A stretch of 17,575 nt of DNA from JAJRRH01 sp047638815. Lineage in GTDB: Bacteria > Bacteroidota > Bacteroidia > Flavobacteriales_D > JABDKJ01. Shown here in pieces: positions 5,839 to 15,400 of this stretch (its first letter is position 1; the number at the start of each line of letters is the position of its first letter). Made by a program: the position numbers and the translations under genes. The stretch covers positions 1-17,575 of the forward strand of contig JBLIMR010000053.1 of assembly GCA_047638815.1 (NCBI GenBank), read 5' to 3'. The notes beneath the pieces are model-generated. The model did not search any database and was not told the origin of the DNA. It saw nothing but the letters and a program-made list of their open reading frames with translations.

Positions 5839-7787
5839 AGCACCAGTTAGCCGTAGTTATAGTCAATTATAATGTTGCCTTCTTTTTGGAGCAGTGCATT
5901 CATTCTGTTCTAAAGGCTGCGCAAAATGTATCCACTGAAATATGGGTGGTAGATAACGACTCAAAGGATGGCTCTGTCGATATGGTCAGGCAAAAGTTTC
6001 CAAACATCAACCTTATTGCCAACAAGGATAATCTTGGATTTTCTAAAGCAAATAATCAAGCCATTCGAAAATGTGATAGTGAATATATCCTTCTCTTAAA
6101 CCCGGATACAGTTGTAGAAGAAAACACTTTTGAACGAGTAGTCAACTTCATGGATGATCATCCAAATGCTGGTGGTCTTGGAGTGAAAATGATCGATGGA
6201 AAGGGCACTTTTTTACCGGAATCCAAAAGAGGACTACCCACCCCCGCGGTTGCGTTTTATAAAATTTTCGGCCTTGCAAAACTATTTCCAAACTCAAAGA
6301 AATTTGGGCAATATCACCTGGGTTATTTAGACAAAAATCAAAACCACAAGATTGATATACTTTCAGGTGCTTTTATGCTCATGAGGAATGAAACCCTTGA
6401 AAAAGTAGGCCTTTTGGATGAAACATTTTTCATGTATGGTGAAGACATAGATCTTTCATATCGAATTACCAAAGGTGGCTATGATAATTACTACTTTGCA
6501 GATACCAGCATAATACACTACAAAGGGGAAAGCACGAAAAAGAGTAGTGTTAACTATATTTTCGTTTTCTACAAGGCGATGGTGATTTTTGCTGAAAAAC
6601 ACTTCAGTTCTAAAAATGCCAAACTATTTTCATTGCTCATCAATGCAGCCATTTGGTTAAGAGCAACGATCGCCTTGATCTTTAGGTTCCTAAAATGGCT
6701 TGTTCTACCACTAATTGATCTCGCGATTATACAAGGCGGACTCTATCTTATTAAAAATTGGTATGAATCTTATAGTGGTATTGATTACTCCGGGACCACA
6801 TATCCATACGCCTTTCTGAGCTATGGCTTAATATGGGTTATAGCAATGTACTTCAACGGAAGCTATGATCGACCCATAGCACTTAAGAAAAACATTACCG
6901 GACTTTTTTATGGCACTGGAGTAATCTTGATAATTTACGCTCTTCTTCCCGAGAATTTAAGATTCTCGAGAGCAATAATACTTATTGGGAGTCTATATGC
7001 CACTGCAGTGATTCTCTTCCTAAGGTTTTTGTATAGTTTTATACTCAAAGATTACAAAATCAAGGGAGTGAATCTTGAAAAGTATCTCATAATTGGTAAG
7101 GACGAAGAAATTAGCAGGGTCAAGAAGATGCTCAATAAGGTTAATATCGCGACAGATAAAGTTAGCAGTCTTCTTATTGAACAAGATGGTTCTAATATTC
7201 AGAATGCCCTTAGTACTATTGCTGACAACGTAGAGTTCAATAACATTAACGAAGTTATCTTTTGTGCAAAGGATATTACCGCTGAAGACATTATCAGACA
7301 AATGTCAAATATCGAAAATTCAAAAGTTCACTTCAAGATAGCTCCTCCTGAGAGCATGTTTATTATTGGTAGTAATTCATCCAATAGCAGCGGGGATTTT
7401 TTGTCCTTTAATGTTAATGCTATCTCCAGCCCGCTTAACAAAAGGAACAAACGAATACTTGATATTTTGACATCTATCATTTTGTTGTTGTTTAGCGCAA
7501 TTCACATCTGGTTTATCAATAACAAGGTTGGATTCATTAAAAATGCTTTGCTCATTCTTTTTGGTCAAAGATCCTGGGTCGGATATATGAGAAAAGGGTC
7601 AAATCACACGCATCTTCCCAAGATAAAAAAGGGAATAATTCATGCCCTTAGTCATATCCCTGAAGAGCCATTGGATGATGTGATAATTGAGAAGTCAAAT
7701 GTCCTTTATGCCAAGAATTATCAGCCCCAAACTGACATCCAAATCATACGTCAAAATTGGAAGCGATTGGGAGCCGAAATAATTTAG
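5835..7787 (+). CDS. GT2 glycosyltransferase fused to a degenerate polyprenyl glycosylphosphotransferase-like half
   Basis: A 650-residue membrane protein. Residues 4-235 are a family-2 glycosyltransferase of the rhamnosyltransferase-like type: LAVVIVNYN, VVDNDSKDG (38-46), the LNPDT metal/nucleotide motif (88-92) and the MYGEDIDLSYR motif (200-210). Residues about 262-405 contain several hydrophobic helices. Residues about 413-510 look like the Rossmann-type domain that precedes the catalytic part of WcaJ-type sugar-phosphate transferases. Residues 536-560 (KRNKRILDILTSIILLLF) match the KR-x-x-D start and membrane segment of that family. The catalytic core is missing: where the Asp-Glu dyad and VGPRP should be, the sequence is GFIKNALLILFGQRSWVGYMR. 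The last part (IEKSNVLYAKNYQPQTDIQII) resembles the usual D-YY-x-NWS-x-x-LD-x-x-I end. The GT half should be active in cell-surface glycan synthesis; the second half is probably structural. It begins inside the recR stop codon. Confidence 0.85.
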   Translation: MKHQLAVVIVNYNVAFFLEQCIHSVLKAAQNVSTEIWVVDNDSKDGSVDMVRQKFPNINLIANKDNLGFSKANNQAIRKCDSEYILLLNPDTVVEENTFERVVNFMDDHPNAGGLGVKMIDGKGTFLPESKRGLPTPAVAFYKIFGLAKLFPNSKKFGQYHLGYLDKNQNHKIDILSGAFMLMRNETLEKVGLLDETFFMYGEDIDLSYRITKGGYDNYYFADTSIIHYKGESTKKSSVNYIFVFYKAMVIFAEKHFSSKNAKLFSLLINAAIWLRATIALIFRFLKWLVLPLIDLAIIQGGLYLIKNWYESYSGIDYSGTTYPYAFLSYGLIWVIAMYFNGSYDRPIALKKNITGLFYGTGVILIIYALLPENLRFSRAIILIGSLYATAVILFLRFLYSFILKDYKIKGVNLEKYLIIGKDEEISRVKKMLNKVNIATDKVSSLLIEQDGSNIQNALSTIADNVEFNNINEVIFCAKDITAEDIIRQMSNIENSKVHFKIAPPESMFIIGSNSSNSSGDFLSFNVNAISSPLNKRNKRILDILTSIILLLFSAIHIWFINNKVGFIKNALLILFGQRSWVGYMRKGSNHTHLPKIKKGIIHALSHIPEEPLDDVIIEKSNVLYAKNYQPQTDIQIIRQNWKRLGAEII

Positions 7788-7856
7788 TTTTATTTCGCGA
7801 ATCTCAGTCCAGTACTCGGATTAATAATGCTTCGTTAATATCTTGAATTTATCACT

Positions 7857-7887
7857 TTTGGTAAACTCTAAGAATCACGTACATTTG
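7857..7887 (+). promoter_or_regulatory. Bacteroidota housekeeping-type promoter for the E2 gene
   Basis: TTTG at 7857-7860 and TACATTTG at 7880-7887 are separated by 19 bp, an exact fit to the TTTG-N19-TAnnTTTG consensus. The ATG at 7912 follows 24 bp downstream. This is the best promoter in the window. Confidence 0.75.
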
Positions 7888-7911
7888 TCTTTATAACATG
7901 TAAAATTGGCA

Positions 7912-9240
7912 ATGGCGCAAATAGAGTTGATACTCCCAAAAATGGGTGAAAGTGTAGCAGAAGCAACCATTACAAATTGGTTGAAAAAGGTTGGAGATTC
8001 AGTCGAAGAGGATGAGTCTGTACTTGAAATTGCAACGGATAAAGTTGACAGTGAAGTGCCATCCCCCGAAACAGGAATAATCACAGAGTTACTCTTCGAA
8101 GAAGGTGATGTTGTACAAGTGGGCCAAACTATTGCTGTTATCAGCACGGAAGGAGAGGGTCCAGTTGCTGCAAGTGTTCCACAAACTCAAAAAGTAGAAT
8201 CTGCCGCGGTGAGTTCTTTCCAAGAACCAGTGGCGCTTACAGCAGAATTCTCTTCCAACGGATCCAATGGTGCTATTAGCAAGAAAGGTAAATCAGGAAG
8301 GTTTTATTCTCCTTTGGTCAGAAAAATAGCCCAAGAGGAAAAAATCTCTATGGTAGAATTAGAAGCCCTTAGTGGCTCTGGTGCTGAAGGTCGAGTAACC
8401 AAAAAGGATATTCTTGCGTACATACCGAATAAAGGAAATCAAGTTGCGACCTCTGTTCCCGCAGCAAAAGTAGCACCCGTAGTTTCGGCTCCAGTTGCTA
8501 CGAAAGCAACAAAAGCTATATCAGTATCTGGCGGTGATGAAATCATTGAAATGGACAGAATGAGGAAACTCATTGCTGACCATATGGTTATGTCAAAACA
8601 AACCTCTCCACATGTAACATCATACGTGGAGGCTGATGTAACGAATATTGTAACCTGGAGGAACAAGAACAAGAACACCTTCCTTGAACGCGAAGGTGAA
8701 AAATTGACCTTCACTCCTATTTTCATTGAGGCAATTGTTAAGGCTATTAAAGACTTCCCTATGATCAACATTTCTGTTGATGGGGATAAAATCATAAAGC
8801 GAAAAAACATTAATATCGGCATGGCCACTGCTTTACCTTCAGGTAATTTGATTGTGCCTGTAATTAAAAATGCTGACAACCTAAATCTGACTGGAATTGC
8901 TAAAAATGTCAACTCTTTAGCCAATAAAGCGAGAAATAACAAATTAGCTCCTGATGATATTCAGGGAGGAACTTATACCGTGACCAATGTAGGATCGTTT
9001 GGTAATGTTATGGGAACACCAATAATAAATCAACCTCAGGTTGCGATAATGGCTGTAGGTGCCATTCGGAAGAAACCAGCCGTTATTGAAACTCCAGAAG
9101 GAGATTTTATTGGTATAAGACACATGATGTTTTTATCTCATGCGTATGATCACAGAGTGGTTGATGGAGCATTAGGTGGAAGTTTTGTCAGAAGAGTAGC
9201 CGATTACCTAGAAAACTTTGACCCCGACAGGGAACTCTGA
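7912..9240 (+). CDS. Dihydrolipoamide acyltransferase, E2 component of a 2-oxo acid dehydrogenase complex
   Basis: A 442-residue E2 protein. The lipoyl domain (1-80) carries the lipoylated lysine K44 in EIATDKVDSEV. An Ala/Val/Ser-rich linker leads to the E3-binding domain (about 131-172: FYSPLVRKIAQEEK to GRVTKKDILAYI). After a second flexible linker, the catalytic domain (about 207-442) ends in SHAYDHRVVDGALGG with the catalytic histidine H414 and D418. E2 transfers an acyl group from the E1-generated intermediate to CoA and forms the core of the complex. Sequence alone does not separate branched-chain from pyruvate or 2-oxoglutarate types; the single lipoyl domain argues somewhat against a multi-lipoyl pyruvate E2. 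I prefer the ATG at 7912 to the in-frame TTG at 7906, since the protein then starts MAQIELILPKMGES as usual. E1 and E3 genes are not nearby, so this is a stand-alone gene with its own promoter. Confidence 0.95.
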   Translation: MAQIELILPKMGESVAEATITNWLKKVGDSVEEDESVLEIATDKVDSEVPSPETGIITELLFEEGDVVQVGQTIAVISTEGEGPVAASVPQTQKVESAAVSSFQEPVALTAEFSSNGSNGAISKKGKSGRFYSPLVRKIAQEEKISMVELEALSGSGAEGRVTKKDILAYIPNKGNQVATSVPAAKVAPVVSAPVATKATKAISVSGGDEIIEMDRMRKLIADHMVMSKQTSPHVTSYVEADVTNIVTWRNKNKNTFLEREGEKLTFTPIFIEAIVKAIKDFPMINISVDGDKIIKRKNINIGMATALPSGNLIVPVIKNADNLNLTGIAKNVNSLANKARNNKLAPDDIQGGTYTVTNVGSFGNVMGTPIINQPQVAIMAVGAIRKKPAVIETPEGDFIGIRHMMFLSHAYDHRVVDGALGGSFVRRVADYLENFDPDREL

Positions 9241-9287
9241 CACAACACACGAATTTAACTAAGACACACTAAAACACTTTTAACATA

Positions 9288-11399
9288 ATGAGAATAATTT
9301 CAACTGCCTTACTGGCACTATGTTTTCTCTTCAGCGTTCCTCTTTTTAGCCAGGAGGCAGACAGTAAGTTCTATGATGAATTTGTGGAAGCTGCCAGATT
9401 AATGGAAGAGGGTTACAAAAAAAAATCTCTAGTTATTTGGAAAAGATTAGCCGAGGCAGAACCTGAGAATGCCAACGTAAATTATAAAACGGGTTATTGC
9501 TACCTCCTTCAAAATAACGGAAGAAAAGATGCATTGCCATATTTGGAAAAAGCAGTTGCTCTTCAAACCAATGATATTGGAAAGTTTAATAAATCGGATT
9601 ACAATCCGGTTGCTCCAAGAGAAGTGAATGCTCCATTAGAGTCCGTCTACTACCTTGGAGAAGCATATCTGCTAAACTATAAACTTGACAAAGCAAAACA
9701 AGCCTTCACAAGTTCACTTGATGTAATGGGCGCTAAACATAGGCTCGCTGATGATGCACAAAGAGGCATTGATATGACCGAGAATGCCAAGTACCAGCTT
9801 GCAAACGAACGTAAGGATCTTGTAATTAGTAATATTGGAAATGTAATCAATTCTGAATTTAATGATTTCAGTCCAGTTTTATCTGCTGATGAAAACGCGC
9901 TCTTTTTTACCAGTAGAAGAATCAGAACCGACAGCAGTAATGCCAACTTATTTGATTTCAAGGATATCGAATATTATGAGGATATATATGTGTCGTTCAA
10001 AGATAGAAATGGTAACTGGCAAACACCGGAACTTCTAAATATAAATGATGCAAGTCAGCACTCAGCTTCAATAAACGTTTCTATTAATGGTCAAAGACTT
10101 TTCATATATAATGGGAAAGTTGGAAATGGTGATTTGTTCGAAAGTAAATTGGTTGGTGAGGTATTCACAACGCCTGAGGCCTTAAACTCTGAGGTAAACA
10201 CTAAATATTGGGAAACTCATTGTGCATTATCGGCAGATGAACAAACACTATACTTTATTAGTGAAATCCCTGGAGGCTTTGGTAAACGTGACATCTATCG
10301 TTGTGTTATTCTACCTAACGGACAATGGTCAAAGGCCCTAAATCTTGGCCCTATGATCAACACAAAGTATGATGAAGATGCTGTTTTCATTCATCCTGAT
10401 GGCAGAACACTTTACTTCTCATCTAAGGGCCATAGTAGTATGGGTGGTTTTGATGTTTTCAAAACTACAACTAACAATGAAGGAGCTTGGTCGGAGCCAG
10501 TTAACATTGGTTATCCTATCAATACCGTTGAGGATGACGTTTTCTTCATTACCTCTGCGGATAACAGAAGGGCATATTTCTCTTCAGGAAGAGAAGGGGG
10601 CCTAGGACAAAAGGATATATACATCGTTGATTTACCTGCTCCTCCGGTTGAAGAACAGGTTAATCTTACTTTATTGAAAGGATATTTAACAGCACCTGCA
10701 GGTGAGACACTGCCAGAAAACGTCACCATTGTTATTACTGATAACGAGACAGGCGAAGTTAAAAGCTATAAACCTAGATCGAAAGATGGTGCTTTCGTGG
10801 CTATCCTAACTCCATGTAAAGACTACACGATAAAATACTCTTTAGGAGATGAGGTATTGAAAGAAGAAGAATTGAATGTGGGATGTGAAACAGCATATCA
10901 AGAAATTCAAAGAGAGATCCTATTGGCTCCAGTTAATATTGGAGGTGGTGAAGTTGTGGAAGTTGAAGACAATAAATTCTCGGGCTCCGATGCTGCCAAA
11001 GACAGTGATACTGCGGGCGAAGAAAATGTTGCTGAATATCAAAGGCATTTCGGCTATAACGAAAAAGATATTGAGACTAAAGATGCTGAGTATGCTGCAT
11101 TCATTAAAAAGTTAGCGCAAATTCTAGCGGACAAGGGTGAAGTTAATGTGATCTCAGAAGGTAGTGCATCTAGGGTGCCAACCAAAACTTGGAAAACGAA
11201 TAAGAGATTAGCGAACAAGAGAGCTACGGATGCAAAAGAGACTATTCTTGCAAGTGTGACCGAGTTAGGACTTGATAAAGATAAGATTACGTTTATTTCA
11301 ACAAATGGTCTTATTCAAGGACCAAGATATAAGTATGATTTTAAATCAAACAGATTAGTTTACGAGCAATATCAATATGTGAAGATGATTGCCAAATAA
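9288..11399 (+). CDS. PorE-like T9SS protein: TPR, PD40 beta-propeller, carboxypeptidase-regulatory and OmpA-like domains
   Basis: A 703-residue exported protein with signal peptide MRIISTALLALCFLFSVPLFS, cut before QEADS. Domain order: TPR-like helical repeats (about 25-165, including YKTGYCYLL and YYLGEAYLLNYKLDKAKQAF); five PD40/WD40-like blades (about 185-450), each with the F/Y-F-x-S/T core, such as NALFFTSRR, TLYFISEIPGGFGKRDIY, TLYFSSKGHSSMGGFDVF and RAYFSSGREGGLGQKDIY; a carboxypeptidase-regulatory-like fold (about 458-550, LLKGYLTAPAGETLP onward); and a divergent OmpA-C-type peptidoglycan-binding domain (about 590-703) retaining N-x-x-L-x-x-x-R-A in KTNKRLANKRATDAK. This order matches PorE of the type IX secretion system, which links the machinery to peptidoglycan. 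PorE is a lipoprotein, whereas no good lipobox is present here, so it may be a soluble periplasmic paralogue. T9SS cargo genes lie close by. Confidence 0.85.
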   Translation: MRIISTALLALCFLFSVPLFSQEADSKFYDEFVEAARLMEEGYKKKSLVIWKRLAEAEPENANVNYKTGYCYLLQNNGRKDALPYLEKAVALQTNDIGKFNKSDYNPVAPREVNAPLESVYYLGEAYLLNYKLDKAKQAFTSSLDVMGAKHRLADDAQRGIDMTENAKYQLANERKDLVISNIGNVINSEFNDFSPVLSADENALFFTSRRIRTDSSNANLFDFKDIEYYEDIYVSFKDRNGNWQTPELLNINDASQHSASINVSINGQRLFIYNGKVGNGDLFESKLVGEVFTTPEALNSEVNTKYWETHCALSADEQTLYFISEIPGGFGKRDIYRCVILPNGQWSKALNLGPMINTKYDEDAVFIHPDGRTLYFSSKGHSSMGGFDVFKTTTNNEGAWSEPVNIGYPINTVEDDVFFITSADNRRAYFSSGREGGLGQKDIYIVDLPAPPVEEQVNLTLLKGYLTAPAGETLPENVTIVITDNETGEVKSYKPRSKDGAFVAILTPCKDYTIKYSLGDEVLKEEELNVGCETAYQEIQREILLAPVNIGGGEVVEVEDNKFSGSDAAKDSDTAGEENVAEYQRHFGYNEKDIETKDAEYAAFIKKLAQILADKGEVNVISEGSASRVPTKTWKTNKRLANKRATDAKETILASVTELGLDKDKITFISTNGLIQGPRYKYDFKSNRLVYEQYQYVKMIAK

Positions 11400-11419
11400 G
11401 GGAAACCTTAAAAATACTT

Positions 11420-11454
11420 AAGCCCTGTTGACAAATGTTGACCGGGCTTTTTTT
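11420..11454. terminator. Rho-independent terminator between convergent genes
   Basis: AAGCCC (11420-11425) pairs with GGGCTT (11444-11449). The stem continues inward through GTTGAC/GTTGAC with one mismatch and two G-T wobbles to an AAAT loop, and a run of T ends at 11454. It serves the rightward PorE-like gene, whose stop is 20 bp upstream. In the other direction it overlaps the last codon of the leftward glycosyltransferase gene and could also terminate that transcript, though with a weaker T-rich tail. Confidence 0.85.
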
Positions 11455-12469
11455 ATGCGAAATTGAAAAAATCAATATTTAACTTAAGTCCACCTGAAAC
11501 AAATCTTTGCTTAATCATTCTTTTATCTTCTTCCACAGCAATTGCAATGATTACCTGTTTATTCATTTTTTCAATATTCTCCTGATCTGATATTAATGTT
11601 ATGCCATAGATATTCTTTCCGATTTTTTTCGGATTGTTTGAGCACCATGTCACATGATAGCCCATTTCCTGTATTTTCCTAACCAGGTATTTGCCTTTAT
11701 TTCCGGCACCGTAAATCAATACGCCTCGTTCTTCTCTATAGTCAAGTTTGAAAAACCAATTCAATTTTAAATCAAAAAAATTGTTCTCCCTATAATTTTC
11801 ATCATTTCTTGATGCTCTAGCCTCATGATCATACCAATAATGAGTGACAAAGTTGACCCCCTTTATCTTATATCCAGCGCTATACCATCTAAAAACAAGA
11901 TCATAATCCTCAGGATACAATCCCTTAAAGCCTCCAACCTCTTCAAGATGTTTCCTGCCAATAAGCCAATTAGGAGAGGCTACCACGCACTCTTTATATA
12001 TATCCGTGTAGTATTCTTGTTGATCAACAAGTTCATTGAGCCAATTTTCATATCTCAGGTATCCATCCCCTACTCTATCCTTGTCATAATGAAAATACTT
12101 CACCTTCCCTGTGGCAACTTGAACGTCATCATCTTGAATAACATCATAGAGCAATTGCAATTTATTTTTTGGCATTATATCATCTGCATCCATGCGTGAA
12201 ATATAATTCCCTTTGGCCTGCGACAGGCCAAAAACTAGTGCGTCAATTATCCCTACACCAGTATTTTTAATCAAAAGAATTTCTGATTTGTCTTTAGTAT
12301 ATTCCAACACTAGGGAATATGTATCATCAATAGAATTATCGTCAACAATTACCATCTCTTTATCTGCCCCAACAATATCTTGAGAAAGAAATGACTCAAT
12401 AGCCTTTAAAATAAAATCCCGCCCGTTTCTAACAGGCAGGATTATTGATATTTTATCTTCTGAATGCAA
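11453..12469 (-). CDS. GT2 glycosyltransferase with C-terminal Rossmann-like domain
   Basis: A 338-residue protein. Residues 6-235 form a GT-A family-2 glycosyltransferase: ISIILPVRNG, the VDDNS nucleotide-binding motif (42-46), SRMDADD metal motif (91-97), and PEDYDLVFRW (186-195) in the acceptor/catalytic region. Residues about 246-330 form a second domain with a dinucleotide-binding signature, VLIYGAGNKGKYLVRKI (G254, G256, G259), followed by a beta-strand and SNNPKKIGKNIYG. This may bind NAD or a nucleotide sugar. No transmembrane helix is seen, so it is cytoplasmic or membrane-associated. The start is taken as a TTG at 12469, because no in-frame ATG or GTG lies between the preceding stop and the ISIILPVRNG strand. 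It lies 26 bp after the adhesin gene, probably in the same transcript. A role in modifying cell-surface glycan, or the cargo anchor, is inference from this position only. Confidence 0.88.
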   Translation of the reverse strand: MHSEDKISIILPVRNGRDFILKAIESFLSQDIVGADKEMVIVDDNSIDDTYSLVLEYTKDKSEILLIKNTGVGIIDALVFGLSQAKGNYISRMDADDIMPKNKLQLLYDVIQDDDVQVATGKVKYFHYDKDRVGDGYLRYENWLNELVDQQEYYTDIYKECVVASPNWLIGRKHLEEVGGFKGLYPEDYDLVFRWYSAGYKIKGVNFVTHYWYDHEARASRNDENYRENNFFDLKLNWFFKLDYREERGVLIYGAGNKGKYLVRKIQEMGYHVTWCSNNPKKIGKNIYGITLISDQENIEKMNKQVIIAIAVEEDKRMIKQRFVSGGLKLNIDFFNFA

Positions 12470-12495
12470 TATGCACCGAAAGTATATAATTTTCT

Positions 12496-15400
12496 TTATC
12501 GACTGATGTAAAAATAACCTTTGAATGTAATGGTATCATCAATCTTTAGATTGTAGAAATAAGTCCCCATAGGAATTATTTTTTTTCCGAGTGTTAAGGG
12601 GTTTGTCATTGTTCCATCCCAAGAGTTATCGTAGTCCTTAGACTCATAAACAATATGACTCCATCGGTTATAAATATTCAATTCAGCTTGAGGGTAATTT
12701 TCAATCCCAACAATTTCGAAATAATCATTTACACTATCATTATTAGGAGAAAATCCTTCAGGAATAAATACTTGCACATCGCATGAAACTTCAAGGTATA
12801 CAGTCGCAAAGGATCTGGATCCAAAAACATCCTCAATTTCATAGTAAATGCTGTCCGTTCCACACCAATCTATTTCTGGAATATAAACAAGTGTCTTTCC
12901 TTCAACAATCATCACATCACCCAAACTTGAGTTTGCGGAAACAATGCTAAAGTCATCTCCATCTGGATCGAAATCATTAAATAATGCATCAATTTCAATG
13001 CTTACACCCTCCATGCTTACTACGGAATCATTTACAGCAACAACATCAGAGTTTACTGTAACTGTAAACGAACATTCAGCGGACAACCCTGCACCATCTG
13101 TTGCTAAATATGTTTGTTCATTGAATCCATGATCAAATTCCGATCCTGTTGTTGCACCTTCAATTTGAACAAGTTCAGCAGTACAGTTATCATCAAATGT
13201 AGGGGAATCATAAGTCACAATCTCATCAATCGAATAAATATCTACTGAACATGAAATCCGTGGCGTCTCAGAATCAGTAACCTCAACATTAAATGAACAA
13301 AAAGTTTCGTTTCCAGATAAATCAGTTGCTCTATATTCTATTGATGTTATGCCAACATCAAAGAATGTATTGTTCAATGCTCCATTTATCAATTCTAAAC
13401 TAACCGCGCAATTATCCTCTGATGAAACCGGTCCATAATTAACTATCGCCCCACACTGCTCAAGATCATTCGGCAATATTTTATCTGTTGGGCAAGTGAG
13501 TACAGGCGTAATGTCATCCACAACTGAAACAGTTGCCATACAAGTTGTTGTAATGCCAAAAGTATTTTCTGCTGACATTATCACAATATTATCTCCAATA
13601 TTTGCACATGTAAATTCTTCCTGAGTAATAGTCAAGCTTACTTGTCCGTTTGGATCGGTACTACCTCCGTCAACGTCCGCTGCAATTATTGAAACATCTC
13701 CATCTACATTCAAACTAATGGAAATATCCTGACATACGGCATCTGGTGGTATGGTGGAGTTTACTCTTACAGTTGCTGTACACGATCTTGTATTTCCATT
13801 CACATCTACTGCCGTTAAAACAACATTATTAATTCCTAAATCATTTTCATCAAAATCATATTGACTCAAGGATAAACTATCAATACCACAATTATCAAAA
13901 TTGTCATTATTAATGTCTGCAATAGTTATTGATCCCTGATTTAGATCATCCAAATCCAAGACAAAATTTTGGCATAAAACAGTTGGTGCAATATTGTCAA
14001 CAACTGTTACGATTGCATCACATGTTGAACTATTACCACTAGGGTCTACTGCAATTACAGAATATAAAGTGTCCCCAATATCAGTACAATCAAAATTAAT
14101 ATTGTCTGAAATAAATGAAATAAGGTTAAGGTTGTTGTCACTACTTCCAACACCAACTTGATTACTTGTGACAGTTGCGAACCCTGAAGCATTCAATGGA
14201 ATAACTAAATCTGTACATATTAGCATTGGAGCAATTGTATCCAAGACAGTCACAATGGATAAACAAGAATTCATATTCCCTGATCCATCAGTGATTTCAA
14301 CTATCACGTTATAAGAATGTAGATGAGTACCATCAAAATCACCTTGCGACAATTGAATCGAAAACACACCACAATTGTCATTAAAAGAGGTTACTAAATC
14401 CAAGTAACTAATTAGTGATATTCCATTACTATCCAAATAAACTGTTGCGTTTTGACAGTTTAATGTTGGTGAAATATCGTCAATTATTGTTACTGTAGCC
14501 CCACATTGCCCTAAATTCCCCTCATCATCTTCAACATGCAACGTCACGAGATTATTTCCCAGGTCAGAACATGTAAAATCTAATTGAGATGCGATCATAT
14601 CAGCAATCTCTGTATTATCAAAACTTCCTCCATCGATTGCACTATCCGGAATTGAAACAGTTCCATCTGCTAGGAGATTCAAAGTTATATCTTGACAAAC
14701 GGCTATAGGTGGGTCTGGTGCATCAATTACGTTTACTTGTGCTGTACATGAGCTATTATTGCCATTTACATCTTCCAATAAAAGTATTGTAGTATATATG
14801 CCTACCGGCCCAAAAACACTAGCTGAAAGATTAATGCTGCTAATACCGCATTGATCAAAAGATCCATTGTTAATATACGTAGGGTCAATAGTTACATCGT
14901 TAGTGATAAAGTCCATCACTAAAGTTGTATCCTGACATATGGCCATTGGTACAGTCACATCACTAATAATAACATTTTGATTCACCGTGATTGAATTTCC
15001 ATTACCATCATCAAACAACCATGCTATTACATGTGTTCCTTGAGTTGTATATGTTAAGGCGTCTGATGTTGTTCCTGTTACCGTTCCTGCGCAGTTATCT
15101 GTTGTTGTTGGTGCTGTTGCTGTTGCTGAACATTGACCTGTGATATCTGTCAATGTTGGTGTTACTGGATCGATACTATCACTTGCAATGATATTGAATG
15201 TACATGTTCCTGTATTTCCTGCTTCATCTTCTGCTGTGATCGTGATCACTGTACTTCCTGTTACTACTTTTCCTGATACTGGACTTTGTGTAAATGTTAT
15301 TGCTGGTGAAGCACTACAATTATCTATTGCGCTTGCTCCAGCTGTGTAATCCAATAATGTGTATTGACAGTTTAGATCAAATCCTACCGTTATATCTGCT

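Noticed and set aside
7775..7797. Inverted repeat CGAAATAA / TTATTTCG across the stop codon of the GT2 fusion gene as a terminator
   Set aside because: The stem is short and AT-rich, overlaps the stop codon and is not followed by a T-run.
7906..7908. TTG at 7906 as the start of the E2 gene
   Set aside because: The ATG two codons later gives the canonical MAQIELILPKMGES beginning.
8439..8942. Open frame of 167 codons on the minus strand opposite the E2 gene
   Set aside because: It is antisense to a well-supported gene and has a low-complexity hydrophobic translation typical of shadow frames.
11825..12199. Open frame of 124 codons on the plus strand opposite the GT2/Rossmann gene
   Set aside because: It overlaps conserved glycosyltransferase motifs on the other strand and shows no recognisable protein features.
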